Shown here: in pieces, positions 1 through 7,243 of the stretch
Position numbering within the stretch: position 1 is the first letter of the stretch
Layout: the number at the start of each line of letters is the position of its first letter
Origin: Geosiphon pyriformis
Lineage: Eukaryota > Glomeromycota > Glomeromycetes > Archaeosporales > Geosiphonaceae
Reading direction: 5' to 3'
Assembly: GCA_016748015.1 (NCBI GenBank)
Contig: JAAOMT010000510.1
Span: 9,789 to 20,127 of the forward strand
Length of the DNA stretch: 10,339 nt
Notes under the pieces: generated by a model
What the model was told of the DNA's origin: nothing
The model's database searches: none
The model's input: the letters and a program-made list of their open reading frames with translations, nothing else
Made by a program: the position numbers and the translations under genes

Positions 1-1284
1 AAAGTCAATGGTTTTGGGGGGGCCTTTATCCTATCAAAATTTGCTAAAATCATCAGAACAATGTTTATTTTTGAATTAAGTTTGGTGCAGGCCTCCAAAA
101 AAGCTGAAGATATGAAGATCTTGGTAAACACCAATTTCAAGAAATCTGTTGGCCATTCAGATTGAGCTGTGGTGTTAAAAAAAATTCTTGTTGAAACATC
201 AGCTGAGACTATATATACTGTACTATCCAAATTTGAAACAATTAAGTCAATCAAAATACAACTGGTGGGGCTGTGGCAAAAAGCAATAGTTGAGTTTGAA
301 CAGATTAATCATGCTGATTTGGTTACAGCAAGATAGTCTATTCTAATTGGGAAGAATACAGTGTGTGTTGCTAGATTAGATGTGGACAAAGAAACTTGGG
401 ATGTGAAGAATATTCACAAAGCTCTTTTGTACACTCTACCAATAGAGACCAATGCACATAATATTTGGGACTACATTAATTCAGTAGGTAGAAAAACTTG
501 TTTCATTAACCATTATCTGGTTTTATATGCTCAGACCAGATGTGTTGCTGTTTGTTTTGATTCTGCTGAATCATTGAATGCGGTTATGAAAACTATACCA
601 GTGTTAAATGGAGCCAATTTGTGCTGGTCCCATCTTGTTATGGCTAAGTGTACTAAGTGTGAAAACTCAGATCATATATTTTTAAGCTATACAACTGGTG
701 GAAAAGTTTCTTTTGGTAATTTATCATGTAGGGTACTCTCAGATACTGATAAAAGCAGACTGGCTGCCATTTATGCCAAACACTCAGCTCCAGTTGTTTA
801 ACCAGTTGCTTTTGGTGATGCTTTATGGGCAAGTATTGTTGGTAAATCTCTTTTTCCTTCTTTTTTTTCATAGGTTGGCTTGGTTGGTTCTGGTTTCTTC
901 TCAATAGTGAAACCTATTCTGCCAGTGTCTTTAAAATGGAATGATAAGTTTGCCACTCTTAAGTGCAGTCTTGTCAGTCTTGCAGAATGCATTAATAAGT
1001 TGGCTAAGAGGTTGAATACACTTGAACCAATGGTTTTCCAGCTTAGCTTTAGACATTAGCCATTGATAACCTCTTTATCACAAAATTAAGGAATAGATAT
1101 AGTAATGAGTAAGAGTTCAGGTGTGGCCATTAGTGATAAGACTATTGTGGGAGCAATGGTTTTTGATCCTTTAGTTATCCCAAAAATAGAAGAAACTTTG
1201 TACAATTTGTCAATCACAGTTATGAGTCTTTTAGCTAAAATGGATAATACTAGTATAATTCTTGTTATTCATTTTTCTCAATAA
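1..1284 (+). pseudogene. LINE ORF1 remnant (RRM-like part plus zinc knuckle)
   Basis: One reading frame (codons starting at position 1) stays recognisable from the left edge to a TAA at 1282-1284. It is broken by TGA 163, TAG 334, TAA 799, TAG 871, TAG 1057 and TAA 1087. Around 166-345 it looks like an RNA-recognition fold, including a Val-Gly-Leu-Trp-Gln-Lys strand. At 649-690 there is a retroviral-type knuckle, C-x2-C-x4-H-x4, whose last Cys has become Tyr (TAT). The segment around 745-795 (LSDTDKSRLAAIYAKHSAP) looks like the part after the knuckle in Rhizophagus-type LINE ORF1 proteins; this is recognition, not a search. In LINEs such proteins bind element RNA to form the RNP. The longest open stretch, 361-801, starts at GTG and is not a gene of its own. 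The 5' end lies outside the window. Confidence 0.75.
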
Positions 1285-1286
1285 CC

Positions 1287-1730
1287 AGTCTAGTTTGAAA
1301 AATTGCCACATGTAATATTAGAGATATAAACAATTCTGTTAAGCAAGAAAATATTGTGTATTGGTATAAAGACATGAACAATCTGATTTCAATTTTTATG
1401 GAAATGAAACTGAAAGAGAATACATGCCCATAGATTGTTAACAAATTTGGTAAAATCTGGGTGTTCACTTCTGGTTTGGATTTTGGTTATTTAGATGTAG
1501 GTGTTACTGTGATTATGGACAACTCTCTGATAAAACATGTAAGCAAGATTTCTAAAATGTCTAGTCAGCTCCTGTCTATTAAATTACTTTTTAAAAATAA
1601 GCTTTCTGTGTCAGTTTTGGGACTTTACACTGGTGTTTTATTTGTGGTGTTACCAGAGGTTTTTGGTCTCTTTTCTGTAATGTTGTTGATACTTATTTGC
1701 TGTGAATCCACGTTTTTTGGATGTGGTTGA
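1287..1730 (+). pseudogene. LINE ORF2 fragment: N-terminal AP-type endonuclease, truncated
   Basis: Directly after the ORF1 stop, in another frame, an exonuclease-endonuclease-phosphatase start is readable. IATCNIRDINN holds the conserved Asn at 1314-1316, and ISIFMEMKLKEN holds the metal-binding Glu at 1401-1403 with the usual following Thr changed to Met. Further on come VFTSGLDFGYLDVGV and SVLGLYTG, typical early strands of the LINE endonuclease fold. This enzyme nicks target DNA for target-primed reverse transcription. TGA 1296-1298 and TAG 1431-1433 interrupt the frame, each where Trp fits. Homology fades after about 1650 and the frame stops at 1728-1730. The catalytic Asp/His half and the whole reverse transcriptase are missing, so the copy is both mutated and truncated or replaced on its 3' side. 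Confidence 0.7.
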
Positions 1731-1824
1731 ATCTCCAGTAACTGAATGTATCTTCAAATTATCTCCTATAATTTGAACTTGCTGAGCTTATGAGTGAAAT
1801 GGCCAATTTCGTGCCAGTTGTTTT
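1731..1824. other. Unassigned AT-rich spacer after the LINE fragment
   Basis: Short stretch between the fading endonuclease frame and the 68-bp tandem repeat. All frames are broken and no recognisable motif is present. It may be eroded LINE sequence or old flanking DNA. Confidence 0.4.
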
Positions 1825-1959
1825 ATGTAGTTATGTTGTAGTAAACATCAACTCTTTCCCAGAAATTGCTTGTCTGGAAGCTCACTAAAAATGTGTAGTT
1901 ACTTTGCTGTGAAAGTCAACTCTTCTACAGGAATCTCGTCTGTAGGCTACCTTAATAAT
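1825..1959 (+). repeat. Two degenerate tandem copies of a 67-68 bp unit
   Basis: Copy 1 (1825-1892) and copy 2 (1893-1959) align end to end at an offset of 68. Both contain a GTAGTT start (1827 and 1895), the identical 9-mer TCAACTCTT (1848 and 1916), then a related stretch with a shared GTCTG (1872 and 1938) and a similar final ctcac/ctacc. By eye they match at roughly two thirds of positions. Copy 2 ends where the LTR is proposed to begin. The origin is unknown: it could be the tail of the LINE, a fragment of another element, or local satellite sequence. Confidence 0.55.
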
Positions 1960-1962
1960 TGT

Positions 1963-2009
1963 AATAAGAAAAGAAAAGAAAAATAAAAGAAATGTAAAAG
2001 AAATAAGAT
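1963..2009 (+). repeat. A/G-rich low-complexity tract
   Basis: A run of AAGAAAAG-like words with almost no pyrimidines on the plus strand. On the minus strand it is a T/C-rich end of U5. If the true LTR end lies further right, it could instead be an A-rich LINE tail. Confidence 0.5.
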
Positions 2010-2033
2010 TTTTATCAAGGGAATGTTTTTCTA

Positions 2034-2045
2034 TCCAGGCCTGGA
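2034..2045. repeat. Perfect 12-bp palindrome in U5
   Basis: TCCAGGCCTGGA reads the same on both strands. It is GC-rich in a very AT-rich LTR. Its function is unknown; it is too short to call a terminator. Confidence 0.5.
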
Positions 2046-2053
2046 GTCACTAA

Positions 2054-2068
2054 TAGTTTACTGAAATT
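2054..2068 (-). repeat. Inverted copy of the U3 repeat unit
   Basis: The reverse complement, AATTTCAGTAAACTA, matches the core of the U3 units (ATTTCAGTGAACTA at 2360-2373) with one internal mismatch. It lies about 230 bp from the array and in the opposite orientation. Confidence 0.5.
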
Positions 2069-2158
2069 GGTAGCTAATCAATTTCAAAATGTTAGTTGGG
2101 TTTTGAGGATTTTCCAAGTGCAATAATTTAGGAATTTGGTTTTTCGAATTATTTGATA

Positions 2159-2164
2159 TTTATT
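2159..2164 (-). terminator. Candidate poly(A) signal AATAAA
   Basis: Plus strand TTTATT, that is AATAAA in the element's sense. It lies about 80 bases downstream of the TATA box, the spacing expected for an R region. It is a common hexamer in AT-rich DNA, so position is the main support. Confidence 0.5.
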
Positions 2165-2240
2165 TCTTTTTGTGTGTATAGAAATGGTTCTAAGAGATAA
2201 ATCTAAAGTAAGATACATTTTCTCAAAGAGAGAAGCTCTT

Positions 2241-2248
2241 CTTTTATA
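2241..2248 (-). promoter_or_regulatory. LTR TATA box (TATAAAAG)
   Basis: The minus strand reads TGTATAAAAGAAGAGC. It is a consensus TATA box just downstream of the U3 repeat array and upstream of the AATAAA. A transcript start would fall near 2210-2220. Confidence 0.65.
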
Positions 2249-2298
2249 CAACTTGTCGTAACACTATTCTATGAACTTAAACTTTGCTATTTTCTATA

Positions 2299-2420
2299 AT
2301 TTCACTGAACTAAAAGTACATTTTGGCAAACTACAAGTTATTTCTGCGAACTATTAGATATTTCAGTGAACTATCAATTATTTCGGCAAATTTCTATAAA
2401 TTTCAGTGAACTTTTGAATG
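2299..2420. repeat. Six-unit ~20-bp tandem array in U3
   Basis: Units begin at 2299, 2320, 2340, 2360, 2380 and 2400, with a spacing of 20 bp (first unit 21). Most begin ATTTC, and most continue with a GAACTA- or CAAACTA-like core. The 2360 and 2400 units share ATTTCAGTGAACT; the 2320 and 2380 units share a GGCAAA core. A longer match (TTTCTATAA then TTTCA.TGAACT) recurs 100 bp apart at 2291 and 2391, so the array has a five-unit higher-order period. It lies just upstream of the TATA box in the element's sense, where LTR enhancers sit. Confidence 0.7.
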
Positions 2421-2517
2421 TTACATAGTTCAGGGTATTGCATGATTGATCATTACAATTAGGTTACATTTGTGTTGTGTACAATTTGGGTTATTAATTA
2501 AATAATAATTTCGGACA

Positions 2518-2526
2518 TTCTTTGCT
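2518..2526 (-). other. Weak candidate polypurine tract
   Basis: The minus strand AGCAAAGAA directly precedes the proposed LTR start TGTCC. It is purine-rich but short. A better purine run, GAGGAGGAGG near 2634-2644, lies inside the upstream ORF and would imply a longer LTR. Confidence 0.35.
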
Positions 2527-2597
2527 AATGTAATAAGTGATAATTTGAAACGATAATATATGCTAATTAATGATAGGAATTATAAGATAGTTTCATG

Positions 2598-3275
2598 CTA
2601 AATGATATCTCTAATTTCGTCTGATAACATAACCTCCTCCTCAAGACTGAGCTCTATCGAAGTCCAAGTACTGTCTGTTATTTCCAGATAATAATCCAAA
2701 ATTATTGAAGAAATTTGGTCTGAAAATTGTTGAAATTTCAGTTCTGTGAGCTTTCCAATATATTGAATCTTCAAAGGTTGAAAAATTGGGTTTTGTAGTA
2801 CGTTTTCACAGGTGTGGAATAGGTCATAAAGTCTAAGAGCAGCTCTAAGCCTGTAGCGACTGTTTGTTGATCCAGCTGTTGTCTTGAATTCATTGTGAAG
2901 TTGTTTCTGAATAGCTTCTTTTGTGAGGTTTGCTGTTGTAAGTTCTAGTTTCCATTCATAGAGTGTTTTTCTGATGTGAAAATATCTATAGATTGGAGAA
3001 TATTCAGTGTTTTCCTCATTAAGACACAGTTGAAGTTTTTGTTGAATTGTAGCATTTGGTGGAATACTAATCGGAGTAAGCATTAGGTTTTCTCTTAAAG
3101 CAAGCTTTAAAAGTTCTGGCAGGTGAATTCCAGTATAACTTCTTGTGTTCTTTTTATATGGGTGATATTTTTGTGAGTTTGGGGCTAAATTTGTAACTAC
3201 TTCTGTTTGGGTATAATTAATGTGGTTTCCAGTAACAGTAATAGATAATTTGGATATTGTTTTTAAAGCTAACAT
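2598..3275 (-). CDS. Uncharacterised ORF between pol and the 3' LTR
   Basis: The first ATG in this open frame is at 3275, giving 225 codons. The frame is open back to 3326 but only with a TTG there, and a TAA lies a few codons further upstream. I do not recognise the protein. The N-terminal part is Thr/Asn/Gln-rich. The middle and C-terminal parts look helical: SPIYRYFHIRKTLYEWKLEL, then RYRLRAALRLYDLF, then an acidic end with LSLEEEVML. No signal peptide, membrane helix or Cys cluster is visible, so it does not look like an envelope protein. It sits where env or accessory genes sit in Metaviridae, in the same sense as gag-pol and about 160 bp after it. It has no internal stop while gag-pol has 19, but at that density a stop-free stretch of this length is not improbable. 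Alternatives are an accessory element gene or captured host sequence. Confidence 0.55.
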   Translation of the reverse strand: MLALKTISKLSITVTGNHINYTQTEVVTNLAPNSQKYHPYKKNTRSYTGIHLPELLKLALRENLMLTPISIPPNATIQQKLQLCLNEENTEYSPIYRYFHIRKTLYEWKLELTTANLTKEAIQKQLHNEFKTTAGSTNSRYRLRAALRLYDLFHTCENVLQNPIFQPLKIQYIGKLTELKFQQFSDQISSIILDYYLEITDSTWTSIELSLEEEVMLSDEIRDII

Positions 3276-3370
3276 TAGTTTTTGGGATAATTGTTGAATG
3301 TTTTGAGGAATAATTATTATAAGCAATTGAAAAAATAAAAATTATTTTTGGTGTATGAGTTTTTATGTTA

Positions 3371-3388
3371 TTTTTGTTTTTGTTTTTG
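3371..3388 (-). repeat. Short CAAAAA microsatellite
   Basis: Three exact TTTTTG units on the plus strand, in the roughly 100-bp AT-rich spacer between pol and the downstream ORF. Nothing else is recognisable in that spacer. Confidence 0.6.
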
Positions 3389-3432
3389 TGAGATTGTTTC
3401 TAAATTATAAGAGAATAACTAGTAAAATTAAA

Positions 3433-3873
3433 TTAAGTGTTCAGGTTGGAAGGTTGTTCAATAACAACTATTGGTTCTAAGTTTCAGGGAATATCTTCGG
3501 GACTGACCAAAGGGGAATGTGTACTAATTTGTAGAATTAATGGTTCAGAATTGTTTCTGGAATGATAGTGTTTCAAATGATTTCCATGTGCAACTTTTGC
3601 TAGGATTTTGTCATCAAGTCTTAGCTTGTATGATCCATTGCCTAGGACTTTATGGATAAAGAATGGTTCATCCCATTTATTTTCAAATTTTCCACTCCAT
3701 TGTTTTTCAGCTTTAGTTCTGTATAAGAGAACTTTGTTTCTAATTTTAAATTTATTGGTGACTAAAGGCAATTTGTCATCATGCCATTCTTTTTGTTGAG
3801 CTTGGGAGTGTTCAATATGGGTGGCTGCTATTCGTTGTTTTCCTTCCAATGTACTAAGCAGAGTGTAGGCTCT
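3433..3873 (-). pseudogene. Pol C-terminus: GPY/F-like integrase tail
   Basis: After the DDE core and a TGA at 3876-3874, the frame continues through a basic segment. It reaches KFENKWDEPFFIHKVLGNG and SYKLRLDD, which match the GPY/F module at the end of Ty3/Gypsy integrases; the usual Gly-Pro-Phe is Glu-Pro-Phe (Glu at 3669-3667, GGA-to-GAA type). No chromodomain follows. The first stop is TGA 3486-3484. Sixteen more plausible codons (NLEPIVVIEQPS and on) follow to TAA 3435-3433. Since TGA is the usual damage codon in this element, I take the TAA as the likely original end. The module is thought to help integrase multimerise and bind DNA ends. Confidence 0.75.
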
Positions 3874-4871
3874 TCACTGAAGCGTTTCTTGGAAATTGTT
3901 TTCATCGATCGGTTGTGCTGGATATGTTTCCACTGTGAAACTAATTGGTAACGTTGTCATTCTTCCATAAGTTAAATCAAATAGTGTGTGTTTTGTGGTA
4001 TCTTGTTTTAATGTCCTATATGCTAGTAACACTGATGGAATAAAGAGATCTCATTCTTGCTCAAAATCGGTTGAGACTTTGGCTAATAATTTACACAATG
4101 TTCTGTTAAAACATTCCACAAGTCCATTTGTTTGTGGATGGTAAGACAAAGACAGAGGTCTTTTGACATTGAATCGTTCACAAATTTCTTGTATCAAGTT
4201 GTTCACAAAGTGTGTTTCTTGATTGGATAAAAGTTCAATTGGACATCTATGTCTACAAATGATGTCTTCGTAGATAAAATTTGCTACTGATTTCGCATCT
4301 GCTTGTTGAATGGCTCTGGCTTCAGGCCATTTAGTAAGATAGTCTACAGCTACTGCAATATAATGGTTTCTTTGAGTGGTGATAGATAGTGGTCTAACTA
4401 AATCAATACCAACTCTGTTAAAAGGCTGTCCAACTTTGATTGGATTTAAAGATTCTGTAGGGCGAGTTCCTCCTCTTTTTTGACAATTATCACAAGATTC
4501 GACATATTTGTGAATGTCTTTTTTCATTTGAGGCCAAAAGTAATATTCTAGTGTTCTTTGGGTGGTGCTATCTTTTTCGAAGTGTGCTGATAAAGGATCT
4601 GAGTGCATGTTGTATAAAATGGTCTCTTTTTCCTGTTCTTGTATTAATCTGAGTGGTTTGGTTGGGTTTTTGAAATTTCGATGATAGATAATGTTATTAT
4701 GTAGAAAATATTGTTTGGTTTGTTGTTGTAACTAATGTTTTTCATCTGGGGACCAATTTGTTGGGATTGTTAATGTCTCCAAATATTGTTTGAGATTGTT
4801 GTAGTTTTCGGGGTTCATTGTTTGTTGTTTTGATGCTGTTAATTTAAATGGGTGTTGGTTTTGTTTTCTAA
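3874..4871 (-). pseudogene. Integrase (HHCC zinc finger and DDE core)
   Basis: The zinc-binding part is complete: H-x6-H (MHSDPLSAHF, near 4605-4579) followed by SCDNCQKRG. The core has VGIDL with the first Asp at 4404-4402 and CFNRTL preceded by the Glu at 4116-4114. The second catalytic Asp is Asn (AAT, 4224-4222) in LLSNQETHF, where Asp-Gln-Gly would be usual, so strand transfer would be lost. The N-terminal extension (4871-4609) follows RNase H and contains TAG 4734-4732. TGA 4053-4051 sits at an expected Trp before DLFIPSVLLAYRT, and TGA 3876-3874 closes this stretch. The frame differs from that of RNase H, which indicates an upstream indel. Confidence 0.85.
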
Positions 4872-5431
4872 TTTTGCCTCATTCTTGAGAGACAATCAAC
4901 ATTGGTGTGGAGTTTTCCTGGTTTGTGGTGTACAATGTATTGGTAATTAGCTAAAAATCCTGTTCATTGGGTTTGTTTTGCATTCAGCTGGGTGTTTTTG
5001 TTTTGAAGCCATTTAAGTTCAATATTATCAGTGATAATATTGAATTCTTTGGGTCTGAGGTAAAAGTTGAAGTGATGTAAGGCCCAGATTACTGCTGCAG
5101 TTTCTAATTCTGTTGTAGGGTAGTTCTTTTCGGCTGGCTTTAATGTTCTACTAGCATAAGCAATTACTTGCTCATTTCTATTGTCATTTAACTGTGATAG
5201 GATGGCACCAAAGACAGTATAAGAGGCGTCAGTTGCTAACTGGAATCGGTTGCTGAAATCTGGGTAGGCAAGGATTGGAGCTGTTGTGAGTTTTTCCTTA
5301 AGTATCTCAAAGGCATTTTGGTGTTCTTCTATCCATTTGTATTCGATATTTTTAGTAGTAAGCTGGTTGAGGGGTTTTGCAATTTCTGAAAATCCTTTGA
5401 TGAATTTTTGGTAATAGGATGCTAATCCAAT
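4872..5431 (-). pseudogene. RNase H domain of Gypsy pol
   Basis: The connection segment ends with PILAYPDFSNRFQLATDAS. The catalytic Asp is at 5230-5228, the Glu lies in TELETAAVIWALHHF, and the third Asp in NIITDN is at 5029-5027. The residue after that Asp is Asn where His is usual in this family. The end of the domain, YIVHHKPGKLH and DCLSR, is conserved. TGA 4966-4964 replaces an expected Trp before TGFLANY. Just after DCLSR the frame breaks: one missing base around 4872-4885 would join it to the integrase frame. The domain removes genomic RNA from the RNA/DNA hybrid during replication. Confidence 0.85.
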
Positions 5432-6274
5432 AAATCCTCTTAATTCTGTAGTATTTTGTGAAATCTTGAAGTTCTTGACAGTACTGATTTTTCTGGGGTC
5501 TGGTTTAATTCCATCTTTACTAACAATGTGACCAAGAAAAGCTAGACTTGTTTTTCCAAAGTAGCATTTTTCAATGTTCAGTTTCAATCTTGCTTTCCGT
5601 AATTGTTGAAAAACTTCTCGCAGGTGAATTAAATGTAGCTTGAAAGATGGTGAATAAACATCAGTGTTATCAAGATAAACTACTACTGATTTCCAAAGGA
5701 GGCCTTTGTAAACAACATTCATGAGTCTTTGGAATGTTGCTGGTGCATTGCATAATCCAAAAGGCATTACATTGAACTTGTAATTTCCTTCTTGAGTGGT
5801 AAATGCTGTTTTGGGGCAGTCTTTGGGATCCATAGCAACTTGTCAGTATTCACTCTCTAAATCTAATGTCGAAAAGTATTTGGACTTTCCAAGAGCATCC
5901 AACATGTCATCAATTCGGGGAAAAGGGTAGACATCCCCAATGGTGACACTGTTGAGTTGTCGGTAATCAACACAAAATCGTATCTTTCCATTTTTCTTTT
6001 TAACTAGGACCACAGGTGAGGCCCATGGGCTCATTGATAGTTGAATAAGCCCATTGTTAAGCATCCGTTGTACTTCTTCTTGGATAAATTGGTGACTTTC
6101 TGGAGCAACTCAGTAGGTTTGTTGTCGCCTTGGTTTGGCATCTCCTGTATAGATTTGGTGTTAAACCAAATCAGTTCTTCCTAAGTTATTGTTGTTTTTG
6201 GCAAAGATGTCAGCAAATTCTGCAATTAGCTCTTTGAGCTGAATCTGTTGTTGTGGTTCAAGTTGTCCCATGTT
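5432..6274 (-). pseudogene. Reverse transcriptase domain of Gypsy pol
   Basis: The classical Ty3/Gypsy RT blocks are present in order: ELIAEFADIFAKNN and TGDAKPRRQQ lead in; then PWASPVVLVKKKNGKIRF with CVDYRQLN; then FSTLDLESEY with the first catalytic Asp at 5863-5861 and Gly-to-Glu in the following turn; then FNVMPFGLCNAPATFQRLMN; then VVYLDNTDVYS; and FLGHIVSKDG. The catalytic pair is Asp-Asn instead of Asp-Asp; the Asn is at 5668-5666 (AAC). Stops are TAA 6163-6161, TGA 6112-6110 and TGA 5845-5843; the last lies at the Trp before QVAMDPKD. The enzyme copies element RNA to DNA; this copy would be inactive. Confidence 0.93.
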
Positions 6275-6690
6275 GATTCGAGATAGTTTTTCCATGACAA
6301 CATGGTAGTTTTCAAAACTGGGGTTTGGGTTGGTTTTTGGTATTGAATGTCCAATAATTTCAGAGAAATTGGGAACTATTTGGGGTAATTATTGTTGAAA
6401 TATATTACTGTGAATAACTCCAATTTCTAAATTATTTAATAAAATTATGGAGTAATTATTGGGGTTGTAAAAAGTAACTCAGATTTTCTTTGTTCCTTCT
6501 GGAATATAAATGTTTGGGATCGAAATATTATGTTCCAAGCAGACTTGTTTATTGGACTCAAAAATTTGTTGTGTGGTTGTTGGCTTTGGACAGGTGTAGA
6601 TTTCCGAATGTTCTCCAAAGGATGAGATAGTAATCAGTTGTAGGAGTCTGAGAATCTGGTGAGATTCATTCTGAGTGTTAAGAGCTATAT
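6275..6690 (-). pseudogene. Linker between dUTPase and RT
   Basis: About 138 codons in the gag-pol frame with no enzyme motif. It contains EIYTCPKPTTTQQIFESN, then NISIPNIYIPEGTKK, then VTFYNPNNYS and a Gly-Val-Ile stretch. The last part has a beta-strand character like the short region that often precedes RT in Gypsy pol. It ends with NFSEIIGHSIPKTNPNP. TGA 6481-6479 and TAA 6391-6389 interrupt it. Confidence 0.6.
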
Positions 6691-7243
6691 TAACTAGAAC
6701 TGTGAATTGTCCAGTTGAACCAAAACCTTGGGTTCCTCTATCGCTTTTTCCTAATTGTTTTCTTTGATTGACTAGTTGCAAACTCAAAATGTTGATTAAA
6801 GGTAGGTAAATAGCTTGGGCAATTTTTTCAGCATGTTCGATCTTGAATGATTTGTCAGTTTCATTTTAAAGCATCACTGTTATGTCTTCAGTATATCCAG
6901 CATTGATTATTCCTCCTCTGACATTGATTCTTTTGCTTGTCAGAGAGGACTGGGAGGCGATTTGAACCATTGCTCCTGGCGGGATTTCGAGTGCAATTTT
7001 GAGGTTGATTTTTGTGAGAGATTTGGGTTTGAGAACAAGAGTATCCTTGCCTGGATATCTTAGGTCATATCCAGCATCAATTTCGTGTGCTTTTTCGGGT
7101 TTTATTCCTTGTTCATTGTTGTTGAAGTATTTAAGTTGTAAGGCAGGCTGATTTTTGATAAGGTAGATGGGTGTTGTTTTAATTTCTTCCGTTTCTTTAG
7201 GTTCTCCAAATTCAATTTCATTCTCATCATTTTCGCTGGGCAA
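6691..7243 (-). pseudogene. dUTPase domain inside Gypsy pol
   Basis: All five motifs of trimeric dUTPases can be placed: motif 1 HEIDAGYDL; motif 2 QIASQSSLTSK, with Gln where Arg is usual; motif 3 GGIINAGYTEDI; motif 4 KIAQAIYLPLI after a TAA at 6868-6866; and motif 5 RGTQGFGSTG at 6739-6710. dUTPases hydrolyse dUTP to dUMP and limit uracil entry into cDNA. Retroelements that carry one are thought to protect reverse transcription where dUTP is high. In motif 3 the catalytic Asp is Asn (AAT, 6904-6902), and Gly-to-Lys/Arg/Glu type changes lie nearby. The region after 7243 begins with an acidic segment. The frame is the same as Gag and RT, so this was part of the polyprotein. Confidence 0.9.

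Larger units (their letters stand above)
1960..2517 (-). repeat. 3' LTR of the Gypsy element (boundaries inferred)
   Basis: On the minus strand the proposed LTR starts TGTCCGAAAT (2517 downward) and ends CTTATTACA (at 1960), giving TGT...ACA ends and 558 bp. Inside, in transcript order, are a tandem repeat array, a TATA box at 2248-2241 and an AATAAA at 2164-2159, which matches U3-R-U5. The left end is less certain: TGT at 1993 or 2024 would give a shorter LTR. The other LTR lies outside the window, so neither identity nor target-site duplication can be checked here. Confidence 0.6.

Noticed and set aside
653-992. Minus- and other-frame ORFs over the LINE ORF1
   Set aside because: The plus-strand ORF1 frame explains the region, and the shadows carry no motif.
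2034-2045. Palindrome as a transcription terminator
   Set aside because: There is no loop and it is only 12 bp, in a eukaryotic LTR; kept only as a repeat note.
2299-2420. CRISPR-like array
   Set aside because: Units are directly adjacent without spacers, degenerate, and lie inside a retrotransposon LTR.
2598-3326. Envelope protein as identity of the 3' ORF
   Set aside because: No signal peptide, no membrane anchor, no Cys pairs or furin-type site.
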